Shown here in pieces: positions 49,109 through 61,401 of a DNA stretch of 64,000 nt. The DNA is taken from assembly GCA_024734555.1 (NCBI GenBank), contig JANPWX010000351.1, forward strand, positions 93,060 to 157,059, written 5' to 3'. Under the pieces are notes generated by a model, which saw only the letters and a program-made list of their open reading frames with translations, ran no database searches and was not told the origin of the DNA. Source of the DNA: Trochalopteron elliotii. Lineage: Eukaryota; Chordata; Aves; Passeriformes; Leiothrichidae. How positions within the stretch are numbered: the stretch's first letter is position 1; each line of letters opens with the position of its first letter. Made by a program: the position numbers and the translations under genes.

Positions 49109-52100
49109 GTCTTTTAGGTGGCTTTGAAACGGGAGCTCACACTTATATCAGTATTTATATACTCTCTTTCCATCACGACCCTCAGAGTCAGTGGCCACAG
49201 GACAACCGTACCTCTGTGTTTTCCAGGGCAATCCCTGCTGTGTTTCTGGCTGTGCTCCCCGAGGATCGGGAATGCCGGGCGGTTCAGGGGGAAAGGCACA
49301 TCTCGGAGCTGCAGAGGGAGCTCTGCCCTTCTTCCCCTGCACCCGCTCCCGGCCCGGGGTGTCCCGTTCCCGGCTCTGCTCCGGGGTCTGCCCAGGGCGG
49401 CTCCAGCCCCGCAGAACTCCTGCACCCGGAGCAAGAGAAGGGAAATCCTGGTTTTTCCTGCCTGGGGACATGCTCCATGCCCGGGGAGCGGCAGCACCGG
49501 GTGGTGCCGTCGAGGACAGGGGTGGGCACAGGTGAGCGAGTGACCATGCCGGAGGTGTTCCCCCAGCTCTGTAAACTGCCTGTGGCACCTCACATCCCCT
49601 AACCCGGGCGATTCGGAGAGAGCAGGGGCTAAATATAGCCCTGGAGCAGCGACAGCAGCAGGTTTGGGAAGAGGTTTGGAAGGGAGGCTGGAGCTGGGAG
49701 CGCTGGGGAGGGGGCGGCCGCCAGTTCACACTTGGCTGCCGGAGCTGGAAGTGCCTCCAGGAAAGGCAGCGCTGTTCCTCCTTGGCTGCGGGCTGGGAGC
49801 GCTCCACGGCCCCTCAGCTCCGTCTGGGATGGCGCTGGAGCTGCTGGCCGGGCTGGGTGTGTGGGAGCAGCAGCCGCGGAGGGGAAGGGCCAGGCAGGGC
49901 CGGGTGCCAGCCCGGGGCAGGCAGGGACAGCTCCCTGCCACTGCCCCGGGGTGTTCCGGCGCTCCCCTGCTCAGCTCCTCTCTGCTCCTTTTCCAGAGCC
50001 TCTGCAGGGCTTTGTCCAAAGCTCCTGTGACCTGCAGCAGCCACCATGAGCATCCCTGCTCGTGCTACAGGCACAGGAGGATCAGGGGCTGTGCTGTGCC
50101 CCGGGTTTGGGAGCAGGGCAGCGCTGCCTGCCCACATCAGGCCCTGTGGCATCACCCTGGGGCTGCTGGTGATAAGGACAGTCCCTGCTCCCGCAGGATG
50201 AAGCTGCTCTGCCCACCATGAGCTGCTGTGCCTGGGCTGGAGCTGGAGCTCGTACACCCTGGGCTGGAGCTGGGCCCCTCACACCCCTGGGACACGTTGG
50301 GATGGGCTAATGGGGGTTTTGGATCCTGTTCATTTCATGGTCACCTGGCACCAAGACAAATGTATTAGATTAGTCAGGGGAAGTTCCTATCCCAGTGAAG
50401 TGGCTTTCAGAGAGCTGATGGAGCTGGTGCTCCTGACTCAGTGCTTGGCTGCTCCACAATTCCCACCTTTGGGGTAGCCCCACCATCCCTGGCCATCCTT
50501 CTGTCCTGATGGCACCATCCCCTGAGCCCAGGAGAGGCAGATCCTAAAGGCCCCGAGGCTCAGACACAACAGTGAGCAGAGGGATTGGAACACTTGTGGT
50601 GGCTTTGGTGACCCTGAGGAGAGGCAGGGAGTGCCCAGCCAGGCCCAGGACATCCTGCAGAGGGAAATGGCAGTGCCAGAGTCTTGTGGCCTCCCAGATG
50701 TCACTGCCACCGGCCCAAAAAAGCCCCTCATTCCACTGGATACAACATGTCAACAGCTCTACAGGTTTGGAGTTGATGAAAATGAGCACCACATTTTAGT
50801 CCCTTTCCAAGCAGAGACCTTGGAAAGCACCAGAGCCTGACACACCTCTCCAGGTGTTATGTAAAGTAACTGTTCACAGCACGAGCTGACAAATATCATC
50901 TACAGTATCTAATAATTAGACGGCATGAAATATGACTCATTTTCAGCGACTCCATGGGGATGTTTATACCCTTACAATGATACTGGGAAAGAGGAGCAGA
51001 AGCCTCTGGAGGGCCCAGCCTGGCTTGTCCTCTTCCATGGGTGGCCCTGGGGCACAGAGCCCTGCTCAGCCCAGGGGTGCAGAGCCCCATCTGCAGCTGC
51101 AGCCAGCCTCACATCCCTGGTGCAAGGGGAGGGGAGCTGTGGCTGCTGCTGGAGCACCCTGGCTCCAAAATCCATCTGAGAACCTCCACGGGCCAGCAAG
51201 GCTCCTCTGGGCTGTGCTGCTGCCCTGTCACCTGTGCAGATGCAGATGTTCAGCCTGGTGTGTGATTCCAGGTGGTGCTGCCAGCAGGGTTAGTCACAGC
51301 CCCGTGCTCAGCCTGGCTTTTTGCTGCCTGGCTGCAGCAGGCAGCACCAGTGCTGTGGCTGCTGAGGCACACAGCTCACACAGCTCATACCAGTGAGGTC
51401 TGGGAGCATTTCACAATGTGCAGATTGCTCCTGAGGTTTGTTGTGCACATTCTGACATGAGTGAACTGGAGTTTGTCTTACTCTGAGAGGCAAATTCTTC
51501 TGTTTGCTATTTTAAACAATTCAGCCAAAGAGGCAAAGCCAAGCCCAGAATGGAACCCCTCAACTCTTGCCACTGGATGCTGATGAGGACAATGGGGCAG
51601 AGTGGCTCTGGCTCCTCTTTCCTTCTGGAGGTTTCCCACCGCTGTGAACCTACCCTTATCCAGAATGCTTCTGGATCTGTTCCTGAGTCTTATGGGTACA
51701 GGGTCTTCAGGGCAAGGACAAAGGCCCCATCTGTGCACTGCCAGGACATTGTTTTCTGTCTCCCCATCTTTTACAGGAAAGTATCAGGAATTTATGTAAA
51801 GTACAGGTGCCTTAGAGTTCTAGGGACATGTGCACGTGCACATAGTTACACACACACCCCCTGCATCTGTGTGTAGCTGATGGTGTATTTTTAGATGTGG
51901 TGTGAATTGATTCTGTTCATGAGCTCTGGTCAGTGTGAATTGATCAAGGAAAGGAACAACTGAAATTTGTGTTCCTGTACATCGCCTCAACAGAGGGGAT
52001 TAATATCTGGGGGTTTACTTTGGAATCCCCTCCCAGGCTGAGGGTAAAAGCAGGTGAAAAGCCAGTGTCACACCACCAGCTCCCAGAGGTGCAGGAGGTG

Positions 52101-52957
52101 TCCCTCCCTGACCTGCACCCAGAGCCCTGAGCTGCTGCAGGGCTTGGCTCTATTTTGGGTGCAGGTAACTATACTTAGGGCTGAGTCATCCCTTCCAGTA
52201 TCAGTTACAGGGGAGCTCAAATGAGCAGAGCTGGTGGCCACAGCTGGTGGTGAAGGATCAGGACACCGAGCTGGAGCCTCTGTGGCTCAGCAGCCCCAGC
52301 CCTGTCCCCTGTCTCTGGCTGAGCCCAGCACAGGGCCAGGGGTGAACCACAGCTGGCAGCCCAGGGGTGGGTGCTGCCACTGCCCAGCTCCAGCCCTGCT
52401 GTTGGCAGGGCATCCAGGAGTCCCCATGGGGGCTTTAAAGGCAATGTTCCCTCTGTGGGGCCATTCCTTGATGTCACCATGGCCTGGAATGCTGCACAGA
52501 GCTGCTGGATTCAGCCAAAAATTCAAGTCTGCTTCCTGATGTACATACAGTATGGGCAACTGCTCATACAGCCATTTACTGGGGGATGGGACTCACTGGT
52601 ATTGAGTCTCTCTTGGTTTAGCAGCCTCTTGGTGACCCCAAAGCAGCTTCCAGAGCACTCAGTAAGGAACGTGCCTGAAAGGCTGTGGCAGTGCTGGATC
52701 CCACTGCTGTGCCACCAGCCCTGCCAGCACACAGCACACAGAAATGTTTTCCTCTGCAGATTTATCCCCATGCAGAAAGGGAAGGGTAGAAAACATTTTC
52801 GTTGAATCACAGCCAGAGAGACAAGTCAGCTCCTCCATCTGCTCCCAGCAAGGGCTTGGCTGTTGATTTGCCTCTGTGGGTCTCTCTGGACCTGCTCGTT
52901 CTGTGTTCTACAGGACACCTGTGGGTCAGGTTTCTTCTGGTTTTTCACTGCTCTCAG

Positions 52958-53114
52958 CTCTCTCAATCAAGAGACACTTTGCCCAGAGTCTGAAGAAGAG
53001 GAAACAACTCAGAGACAAGGGAATATCTTGGTGAAAAGCTGTTCTGATGGTAGTGAGAGCTGGCTTGAAAACCCAGAGTTTTATTCTGAGTTGAGTCCCT
53101 CAAGTAGTATCTGA
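52958..53114 (+). other. Candidate terminal coding exon, unrecognised
   Basis: A pyrimidine-rich tract ending GCTCTCAG precedes an open stretch of 52 codons to a TGA. The peptide is acidic then Ser-rich, with EEEETTQRQGN and a WLENPEFYSELSPSSSI ending. Its composition resembles the cytoplasmic tail of a membrane protein more than translated junk. I do not recognise it and cannot find a matching upstream exon, so it may be chance or a decayed gene. Confidence 0.2.
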
Positions 53115-53272
53115 ATATTGGCATAATTTGTTTTTAAAAGTGTTTAACTTTATTTTTAGTGTGTCAGTGTCAAGGTGAATGACAGGTTTTCAATCTTCCC
53201 TTAGCTCCTCTTGCTCTGTGCTCAAAGCTCCCCTCCATCACCCTCCGAGGGGCCAGGAGCCCCTCCATGGCA

Positions 53273-53301
53273 GAGGAGGAGGAAGAGGAGGAGGAGGAGG
53301 A
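53273..53301. repeat. (GGA)n trinucleotide run
   Basis: Nine to ten near-perfect GGA units, with one GAA. Confidence 0.92.
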
Positions 53302-54634
53302 TACTGCACCCTCCAGGGCCAGGAGGTGACAGAGTGGGGGGTGATGGATGGGGGTTACCAGGGGTGATGGCATGGGGGGTGGTCAAGGTGATGAGACTGG
53401 GGAGGGCAGGGGGAGGAAGCAATCCTCTCCCAGCTCTCTCCCTTCCCCAAAGGACTTTGTTTTAAAACAAGTAGTCTTTTAAAAATCTAGGGCAAGTCAG
53501 CCTTCTGCCAAAATTAGTCTTTGTGCAAGAGCATGAGAAGGAATTTTAATGGGTAGCTGGTATGTGGGGATGAGGGGAATGACTGCTTTTACTATCTAAA
53601 TGCTGTTTAAATAAGGCTGTAACATCAAACAGCTTTGCCACGCTCACAGCTCTGTTTTACAGGAAGCATCACTGCCACAGCTCACAAATACACAAGAATG
53701 TTAAACAACAACTTTTGATTTGTGCCAAACATGTCCTGACACATTGCTGAGGAGGAGGAGAGCTGCAGTGCCAGGGGAGCTGAGGCAGCACCAGGCCCTG
53801 CTCCCCTCTGGCCTGGCTGCTGCCCCTGCCTTGGAAACTGCTACAAACCCCTGCCAACATTTGTCCTCTTGGATTGGCCCAACTGCAGCCAAGGGGAGCA
53901 GGGAGAGGTGAAACCCATCCTGCTGCACCCATCTGGGTCCTGGGGCCCTCTGCAGAGCTCACAGTAGGGATGGGGATAATGATGGGCCAGTAATACCAAA
54001 CAAATAAATAATTTGCCCTCTACAATACAAATCTTTATTATCTTCAATGTATGACTGAAGTACTCTGGTGTTTTCACTGAGGATATTAAAGCTCAATAGT
54101 CTGCTAAGAATTTAACTTCTGTGGAGTCTTAAAAGTACTCTTTAATTCTGAAATTATCAATAACACAATGTTTGGTACAAAAACTGTGCCGTAATCCCCA
54201 AGAACTTCTCCCAGCTGGGTCCCAAAGAGACCAAGTGAGCAAATCCTCATCTGTTGGTCCCAGTGCCCCAAGCCTCTGACATGAGCATTTGGGATGCTTG
54301 GCTGGGTGCAGGAGCATCCCTTCCCCTCCTCTGCCAGTCCCTTGGGTCTGTTTGGGTGATACCAAGGCTGGGTGTCTCTGCACAGCTCCTCCAGGCCTCA
54401 GTCTGGCCCCAGCACCTGACACTGGCCCCAGTCCCCTGAGCCAGCCCTGGCTCCATGGCTGGGTCATTCCTCAGCACTGTGCTGGAGAAGAAGCAGTTCC
54501 CCACAAAAGGCCATTATTCACAGTGGAAGGAAGTGCATTTGTGACCAAGCAGCCTGGCTCCCACAGGGGAATCTCTGTCAGTGCCTGCCTGAATGGCAGC
54601 ACAGCACGGGGCACAGCCCTGCCACCTACCAGGA

Positions 54635-54725
54635 GCCAACCTGGCCTTCAGTACTGCCAGGGGAGGGGCAGCCACAGCCTCCAAGAGACCTGTGCCAGGG
54701 TTGTACCACCCTCATCATGGAAGTT
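54635..54725 (-). mobile_element. CR1 LINE fragment
   Basis: CAACCTGGCCTTCAGTACTG and GGGGCAGCCACAGCCTCC with the following CTGTGCCAGGG match the CR1 3' region. Small and degraded. Confidence 0.7.
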
Positions 54726-55854
54726 AGGAGCTGGCTTTGGTTAAGAATGGAAGCAGAGGGAGGCTCTCAGCCTGCTGGGGAAGGTCCTTGGGAGCAGCAG
54801 GGTTTGATGGATTTCATCCATCCCAGGTCATTGCCCCAGCCCAGGGAGGGGAGTGAGGGGCAGACCCTGGTGCTGCTGCCTGGAGGAGCCATAAACTGAT
54901 GGGAGAAGTCTTCCATGAATTATTAACTTAAACAGCTCTGCTGTTCCTTGGCTGTGGGGGAATGCCAGGAAGGGTAAATGGTGTTTCCAGCACTTTAAAT
55001 GAGCAGATTTCCTGATGATCACTTAGGGATGCAAGGCTGCTCCCACGGGCAGGCAGCAGTCACCCAGGATCCTGGGAATGGGTTTCCTGGTGGGAGTCCC
55101 TGCCTGGCTCTCCTTTGGGATATCCAGCTGCCACTGGGGCTGCAGAACACGGTGCTGGTGCTGTGGCAGGCCGTGGGTCACTCACAGACCACTGCCAGGG
55201 GCTGTGTGCCCCAGGGGATAAAACACAGCCAGCAATTCTCTGCTCTCCGTGCCCCACGCAGGCACTGCTGGTGCTGCTGCCACCCACAGCCAGCTGCCAC
55301 GGGCAGAGCAGCACCGGCTGTTCCTGCTGGTGCCACAGACACAGCTCAGCTCACAGAGCAGCCCCGGGGCTCTGCTGCCTCACCCCGAGCCCCTCCAGCC
55401 CCGCGGGGATGGGCACGGGCTGGGCTCCCCCATCACTGCCCGGGATGGTTTGGGGTGAGCCCCACAGGATGTGTCCCTTGTGCCAGCGGGCTCTGCGTGT
55501 TCCTGGCTGTGTTCTGTGCTCCCTGAGGGGCAGGAATGCCAGGCAGCTCAGGAGGAATGGTGTGTCTCCTGAACATCTCCTGCTGTGTCCCTGCTCCACC
55601 CTGCCCGAGCTCGGCTCCGTCCCAGTGGCACTCCCGACAGGGCTGGGGGCTGGTGCTGCCAGCACAAACCCCAGCTGCACAGTCTGAAAACCCCCATTTA
55701 TTTCATCATTTACCTGTTCCACCCACTGCCTTTTGCCAAAGGCTGCTCTTTGCTTTCCAATTGCTGTGAAAGAAAGCTTAGAAACAAATATCCCCGGGTC
55801 CATGCACTGCCTCACCTCTGCAGGGTCACAAACTGCCTTTGCCCCCCTGGGCCA

Positions 55855-55935
55855 GGGTTAAAGGAAGCCATGGGATTGGACTTGGGGATCTTGGAGACCT
55901 TTTCCAACACAAATGATTACCCCGTGATTTTGTGG
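55855..55935 (+). mobile_element. CR1 LINE 3' terminus
   Basis: GGATTGGACTTGGGGATCTT then ACCTTTTCCAACACAAATGA and a degraded terminal octamer repeat match the sense-strand end of a CR1. This is the only copy in this orientation in the window. Confidence 0.65.
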
Positions 55936-56770
55936 AACCAGAGATAAATGCACAGTGAGCTCAGATATTAAATCTGGTGTTCACACAGAGTCTGCTCATG
56001 GCAAACACAGCCAGAGCAGGGCCCTGGGCCTGCCTGACCTGGAGCATTTAAAGGTCTGTGTGCTGGGGGAAGACAAGGTCTTTCAGCCTCAGCAGGTTGT
56101 GGAATGGAAAGAAAATCTTGGAAAGGTATGGGGCAGCATGATTTGTTGAAGATGGAATCCATTTACTCATAAGAAAATATAGTTTTAATGGAATCATTTT
56201 AATGGGTAGCTGAACCATTTGCATGAAGGGCAAAGATAAATGAAGAGGAAGAAAATTAAGAGAAAGGTAAATAAATCTTAAAATAAATCAAGTGAAATCA
56301 GTGAAGTACCCACAGCCATCCCACATGATGAGGAGGGAGCAGAATGAGACTGCACAGGGGGTGAAGCTGGGGCAGCTGCAGGCAGCTGGATGAGACAATG
56401 GCATGGAAATACAGCCCAAGATAAAACCTGAAATACCCACATGGAAGGGAAGGCACTGCTAACAAAGGGGTTCCACGTTTTAATCAGATTTGACATGTTA
56501 AGCTCTTTGGGAAGGAGCAGTCCCTCAACATCCTGCAAGGAAACCAACACAGCAGCCACTGCCAGAGGGGAAAAGGCAGTTTCTGTAGGACAGATTTAGC
56601 TTTGGTCTCTGCAGGGAGAGGGGCTGGGAGCAGGTTCATCTCTGGCTGAACACTGGGAATGGGACAGGGCTTGGAGTGGGTGGGAATGGGGCAGCAGGTC
56701 AGACTGCTGCCTCTGGAGCTCCACAGGTGTGACCCTGCTTGTGCCACCTGCAGACACTCTGACCCCAAAC

Positions 56771-57062
56771 ATCACAGAACCATGGGATGGTTTGGCTTGG
56801 GACAGACCTTAAAGCCCATCCAGTGCCACCCCTGCCATGGCAGGCACACCTTCCACTATCCCAGGCTGCTCCAAGCCCTGTCCAGCGTGGCCTGGGACAT
56901 TTCCAGGGATCTGGGGGCAGCCACAGCTTCTCTGGGCACCCTGTGCCAGGGCCTGCCCACCCTCACAGGGAAAAATCTGATCTCTGTTTACCTTCCCTCA
57001 GCCTAAAGCTATTCTTCCTTGTTCTGTCACCACATCTCTACATGCCTCCTTTGTCTCTGAAG
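56771..57062 (-). mobile_element. CR1 LINE fragment with terminal repeat
   Basis: Begins ATCACAGAACCATGGGATGG, the reverse complement of the CR1 terminal repeat, and runs through the usual GGGACACC, TGCTCCAAGCCC and CAGCCACAGCTTCTCTGGGC blocks. 5'-truncated at the high-coordinate end. Confidence 0.88.
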
Positions 57063-57840
57063 GCTAAGCATCACTCATTTATTCACTTTTTTTAATTCTC
57101 TTTTGGTCTGCCTGGTTCCTCTGAAGGTTTTAAGTTGCATGTATTTTGTAAGCCTTTTATTACCTATTTTTAAAGACATATCAGTGCCGGAAGAATCTCC
57201 TGGAAGCGTGAATTAACAACACAAAAGGCAGCAGGAGTGTTTCATAATGTTACTGGGGCGGCTCCAACACGAGTTGCTCGGTGCTGTGGTGCAGCACCAG
57301 CAATGCTGGGGCCACACTCCTGCTGCCACTAAAAATAGTTGCAACTTCAAACCCAAATATATTTTTGTTCACTAAAATTATAGACAAATAAGAGGATTTT
57401 TTGCTCTTTAATTTTAGCAGCTACATAACCCAAGTGTAAATAAAAGGTAGCACTGTCCCTGCAGCTATTGCAGTCAGAGTTCAGTAGTGTTTACAAAAAA
57501 ATTGAACTTTACAATATTAAAATCACAGAACACCAGGAAAGTAAGCATTTCCACACATACCCTTGGAACACACAGTAATTCACAGCTGCATGCCAAGTAA
57601 CAAGTCCTGTGCCTCCAGAGTGTTTGAAAGTGCTGTGTAGTCGGGCTCCAGACACCCCAGGAGTGCCTAAGCCCCATATCCTTCCTCACCCCAGAGGAGG
57701 GGAGCAAGGCCAGGGGAGCTCCCCATGACCCCTCCTGGGGCTGGCACAGCCCAGGGCGGGGGTTTGGCTCTGGGGCCTTACTCTGGAGCCAAACCCTGGT
57801 GTGTTCCTGGGGCTGCAGGGGCAGCGGGTGCTCTGCAGGG

Positions 57841-58050
57841 CTGGTGCAGAGCTGGCACAGGGCTGGCATGGCTCTGCAGCACTGCCACACTATTGGCACA
57901 GCTCTGCAGTGCTGGCACAGAGCTGGCACAGCTCTGCAGTGCTGGCACAGCTCTGGCACAGCTCTGCAGCACTGGCACAGAGCTGGCACAGCTCTGCAGC
58001 GCTGGCACAGAGCTGGCACAGCCCTGGCACAGCTCCACAGCACTGGCACA
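57841..58050. repeat. 30-bp minisatellite
   Basis: GCTCTGCAG recurs at 57871, 57901, 57931, 57961 and 57991, exactly 30 bases apart, within GCTGGCACAGCTCTGCAGTG-like units. A degraded copy lies at 58032. Because 30 is a multiple of three, frames stay open in several phases, giving artefactual repeat proteins. Confidence 0.95.
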
Positions 58051-58059
58051 GGGGCTCCA

Positions 58060-59310
58060 GCCACCAGAGCAGCCGTGCAGCTTCCCCAGCCCCTCCCATG
58101 AGGGCAGGGCTAGGGGCCAGGCTCATCAACACACCCAGGGCACCCTGCTGCCAAAAGCAGGGCCAGGGGCTGCTCCTTCCCCGCCCTGCTCAGAAGATAA
58201 TTAATTTGGTGTTATATAAAGTGGATTAAAACAAAAAGTCCACGGTGCTGTATTATGCAAATGTCCAAACTGACAGCAGTTCACGTGTGGGTTTCAGGCT
58301 GACTTCACCTTGTGTTAAAGATATGTAAGAGTTACTGGGCATAAATGGGAAAAAACATTAACCCATGAGCTGCAGGAAGCAAATACAGCTCATGAATGGG
58401 AATTGGTGTTGGTGTGGATCTGGCAAACGTTAAGCTCTAAATAACTGTTTACTTCAAACTTTGTGGTGTCTTAAGAGAATGATTTGTAGTTAGAAGATTC
58501 CCAAACATACCCAGGAGGAAAATAGGTTACAAGCATGACCACAACATCAGAACAGGTTCAATCTCATTTGCTAGTCAAAGATTGCACAGCACAAGGGAAG
58601 GTGGAACTTCTAGGTGGTCACAGTAGTGAGATAATGAGCTGAATCTCATCCTTAGTAATCACAATCCATCCCTGTCACTGATTATTAATTACCAGCCCAA
58701 AGGCCGGAGCTGCAGTTGCTTTCTCTTGGCATATTGAATGGATTAGAAACTCCAAGTAAGTGGCTCAGGGAAAGGCCTCTTAGCTGCACCCACCTCTGAG
58801 GTGGATAATCACAGGGATCACCTTGTGCCCCTGGTGCTGGTGGGCTGATTGCCTTCCACAGGTACACCATGGAAGGGATCAGTTTAGTGACACTCTGGCA
58901 GGTGCCCAGGAGCTCCTGCCCCAGCCCTCACTCTGCAGATCTGCTGGGGTACCCAGCCCCAGGCTGACCAGCATTCTCTCAGCTGGGACACCCAATGCAT
59001 GGTTCTGGCATGTTCCAGGTGAAGAGGAGGTGTGGGAGCAGACAGGAATTTGGTGGGGTTTTGCAATGCTCCAACCGCCCGGTGGCAGACACAGCAAGGC
59101 TGGAAAAGCCAGCAGGAGCCCTGCAGGAGGTTGTGAGGCTCAGCCCCAACCCCAGCAGGATTTGGCCGTGGCTGTGACAGCTCGGCAGTCACACAGGGCG
59201 TGGGGAGAGGAATCACCTCTGCAGGGCACAGCAGCTGCGAAGTGCAGAACCAGCCGCGTGTAAAACGCGTTTAATGACCCGCTTGGCGTGCGCCTGGGGA
59301 GCTGCGAGTG
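58060..59310. other. Intergenic, possible conserved element
   Basis: 58190-58400 is AT-rich with TAATTAATT, TATATAAA and a perfect octamer ATGCAAAT at 58255-58262, and may be a conserved non-coding element. No exon seen. Confidence 0.5.
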
Positions 59311-59319
59311 CTGCTTCCT

Positions 59320-59643
59320 GCCCGGGCTGCCGGGTAGGGACACGGCTGGGCAGTGACAGGGACCTGCGTGCCGTGCAGGGTCCGAGCAGAGCCATCACCT
59401 GCCGGATCACCTGGCCACCGTCACCATTCCCTCTGCCCGGGCTGCCGGGTAGGGACACGGCTGGGCAGTGACAGGGACCTGTGTGCCGTTGCAGTGTCCC
59501 AGCAGAGCCATCACCTGCCGGATCACCTGGCCACCGTCACCATTCCCTCTGCCCGGGCTGCCGGGTAGTGACACGGCTGGGCAGTGACAGGGACCTGTGT
59601 GCCGTGCAGTGTCCCAGCAGAGCCATCACCTGCCGGATCACCC
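59320..59643. repeat. 115-bp tandem repeat, 2.8 copies
   Basis: GCCCGGGCTGCCGGGTAG starts units at 59320, 59435 and 59551. The copies are highly similar, including the GGATCACCTGGCCACCGTCA block. GC-rich; the frames on both strands reflect the repeat. Confidence 0.95.
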
Positions 59644-59649
59644 CACCAC

Positions 59650-61150
59650 CCACACGCTCCCCCCGGGGGCATGGCCAGCCCGCGGCCGTGCGGGGCTCGG
59701 GGCCACTCGCAGGTCCCCAGCCTGGCTGTCGCTGTCGCTGTCGCTGTCCCTGGCCGGACACGGGGCAGTCCCGCTGCCTTTCCCTGCACACCAGCAAGGG
59801 CAGGACCGTAAAGCCACACCAAGAGCCGTGGTGCAGACAGACTGCAGGGAGCTGCACAAAGCCCGACCCGCGTGGGGTCTGCCTGCTGCTGGGGCTGCTC
59901 GGCACCTTTGTCAAACGGCAATTGGTGGAATGTTTCGTTTCCTAACTGAAAGCGAGGAAATGACCACAAAATGTTGGGAAAAGAACAGGATTTTCAACAC
60001 AGAGCAGCGGATTCAAAGAATATCCTATTTTTATGCTCCCTCTCCGTGTAATTCATCTGCCATTCCAAACAAGACGTGCCTCAGCTGAATGAAGCCTCAA
60101 ATAATCACATAATAGGAGAAGTCATTTATTGTGAATCAGGCTCTTTCTGTGGTATATAAATAGTCTGTGCTGCTCCACAGGCTTTGTCAGTCAGGATTAA
60201 TTAGCAGTTGACCCTTGCTTGAGATTTCTTCACTACCTCTACATTTTTCATAGGGCTAAATGAGCTCTCCACATTGCTTTAAGAGGCTTCGTAAGCTGGA
60301 GTTTCATTTACCTCTAGGCTATAAATCAGTAGTTTAATTTATCACCAGGTTACATATCAGCAGTGAATAGTCAGGGTGGAATTGAGTTTATTATAAAGAT
60401 GTTCTGTTAGAAGACACAGTATTACAGTGATTGAAACATGCTCTTCAATTTTCCATTAATGCCCAATTCTGAATATGACCACAGAGAACCACACTTTACA
60501 AACTTTACATTTAGCATTCTAATAAATAAGTTCAATAAATAGGGACTCTGCAGAGGAAGCCGTACATGTGAACAGAAGCTGCTTAACAATGTTGTCAAAA
60601 AATAACTAGAGCTACTCTCATTTGTAACCAATCACTGGAAATTGGTAAGTAAAATATAAACATTTTACTCTTGTGATGCAGACCAGAGGAACAAAGATCT
60701 GTTAAAAATCACCCTTAGGATTACATCAAACTTAATTTTGTACACTAAATTCATAATTCAGAGCATGCTTTTATACCGCTTTTAGCACAAAATATTTTCA
60801 AATACATTTATTAAAAATATGAGAAACGAGTGAGACTGCCCATGTAGAATTTCATCTGTGCCTGATCACTAGCTCTTGTGTTACACAATGTTGCAGTTTG
60901 GCTAATTTTGGATTAACTATTCCACATTTGGAGAAGGTCTATAGTAAAGGGCCAGATTTAGCCTGTAGTATATTGCAACATCTTGTTAATACAGCAACTT
61001 ATTTGTCAAAGTACAAAAAAAATTAATTCCTCCCAAATACTATTATATATATATATATATATATATACTATGTAATATATATATAATCCATTTATATTCT
61101 CCATTTTGATAGCCACCATTCTGGGGACACGACTCTTGTGTTGCCTGTAA
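59650..61150. other. P2RY1 downstream AT-rich region
   Basis: 60090-61130 is AT-rich and rich in TAAT cores, with several AATAAA signals on the minus strand. It could be conserved non-coding DNA or an extended P2RY1 3' UTR. It also contains a (TA)n run at 61041-61086. Confidence 0.45.
61041..61086. repeat. (TA)n microsatellite
   Basis: Imperfect TA run interrupted by CTATGTAA. Confidence 0.92.
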
Positions 61151-61158
61151 TGCCTGTG

Positions 61159-61307
61159 GGAGCAGAACCACTCTGGTACCAAATGCAGGAGCAGAACCAC
61201 TCTGGTACCAAATGCAGGAGCAGAACCACTCTGGTACCATGTGGGAACAGAACCACTCTGGTACTAAATGCAGGAGCAGAACCACTCTGGTACTCTGGTA
61301 CCAAGCA
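61159..61307. repeat. 29-bp minisatellite, five copies
   Basis: GCAGAACCACTCTGGTACCA-type units recur with 29-base spacing (27 at one step), and the final copy is partly duplicated. Minus-strand frames repeat VPEWFCS, an artefact. Confidence 0.95.
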
Positions 61308-61401
61308 CAGGTACGTGGAGCACGTGTTCCCTGCTGGCCTCAAGGCTCAGCTGTTCCAGCACACCCACCTCCGGTGGAGCCTCCGGTTCTGCATAGGGCT
61401 G

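Larger units (their letters stand above)
45561..52957. other. Intergenic, no firm gene
   Basis: Alternating AT-rich and GC-rich segments. 49190-50280 is GC-rich with overlapping frames of 90-220 codons on both strands that I cannot link to any protein. 47630-47715 and 50631-50840 have protein-like frames but no firm splice structure. No gene is called. Confidence 0.5.
53115..57830. other. Intergenic, CR1 fragments only
   Basis: Contains a (GGA)n run at about 53273-53301 and three CR1 fragments, listed separately. Frames of 90-190 codons near 54.3-55.8 kb overlap on both strands and appear spurious. Confidence 0.6.

Noticed and set aside
49148..50221. Several ORFs of 100-219 codons in the GC-rich 49-50 kb stretch
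   Set aside because: They overlap one another on both strands, lack recognisable domains and have Pro/Ala/Gly/Arg composition typical of GC-rich non-coding DNA.
51478..51876. Possible fibronectin-like receptor exon in the plus-strand frame at 51550
   Set aside because: Some YGYRV-type resemblance was noted, but no WSXWS-like motif, paired exons or consistent cysteine pattern was found.
57474..58064. 196-codon minus-strand Cys-rich ORF
   Set aside because: Most of its length is the 30-bp minisatellite and the rest is AT-rich flank. It resembles no known protein.
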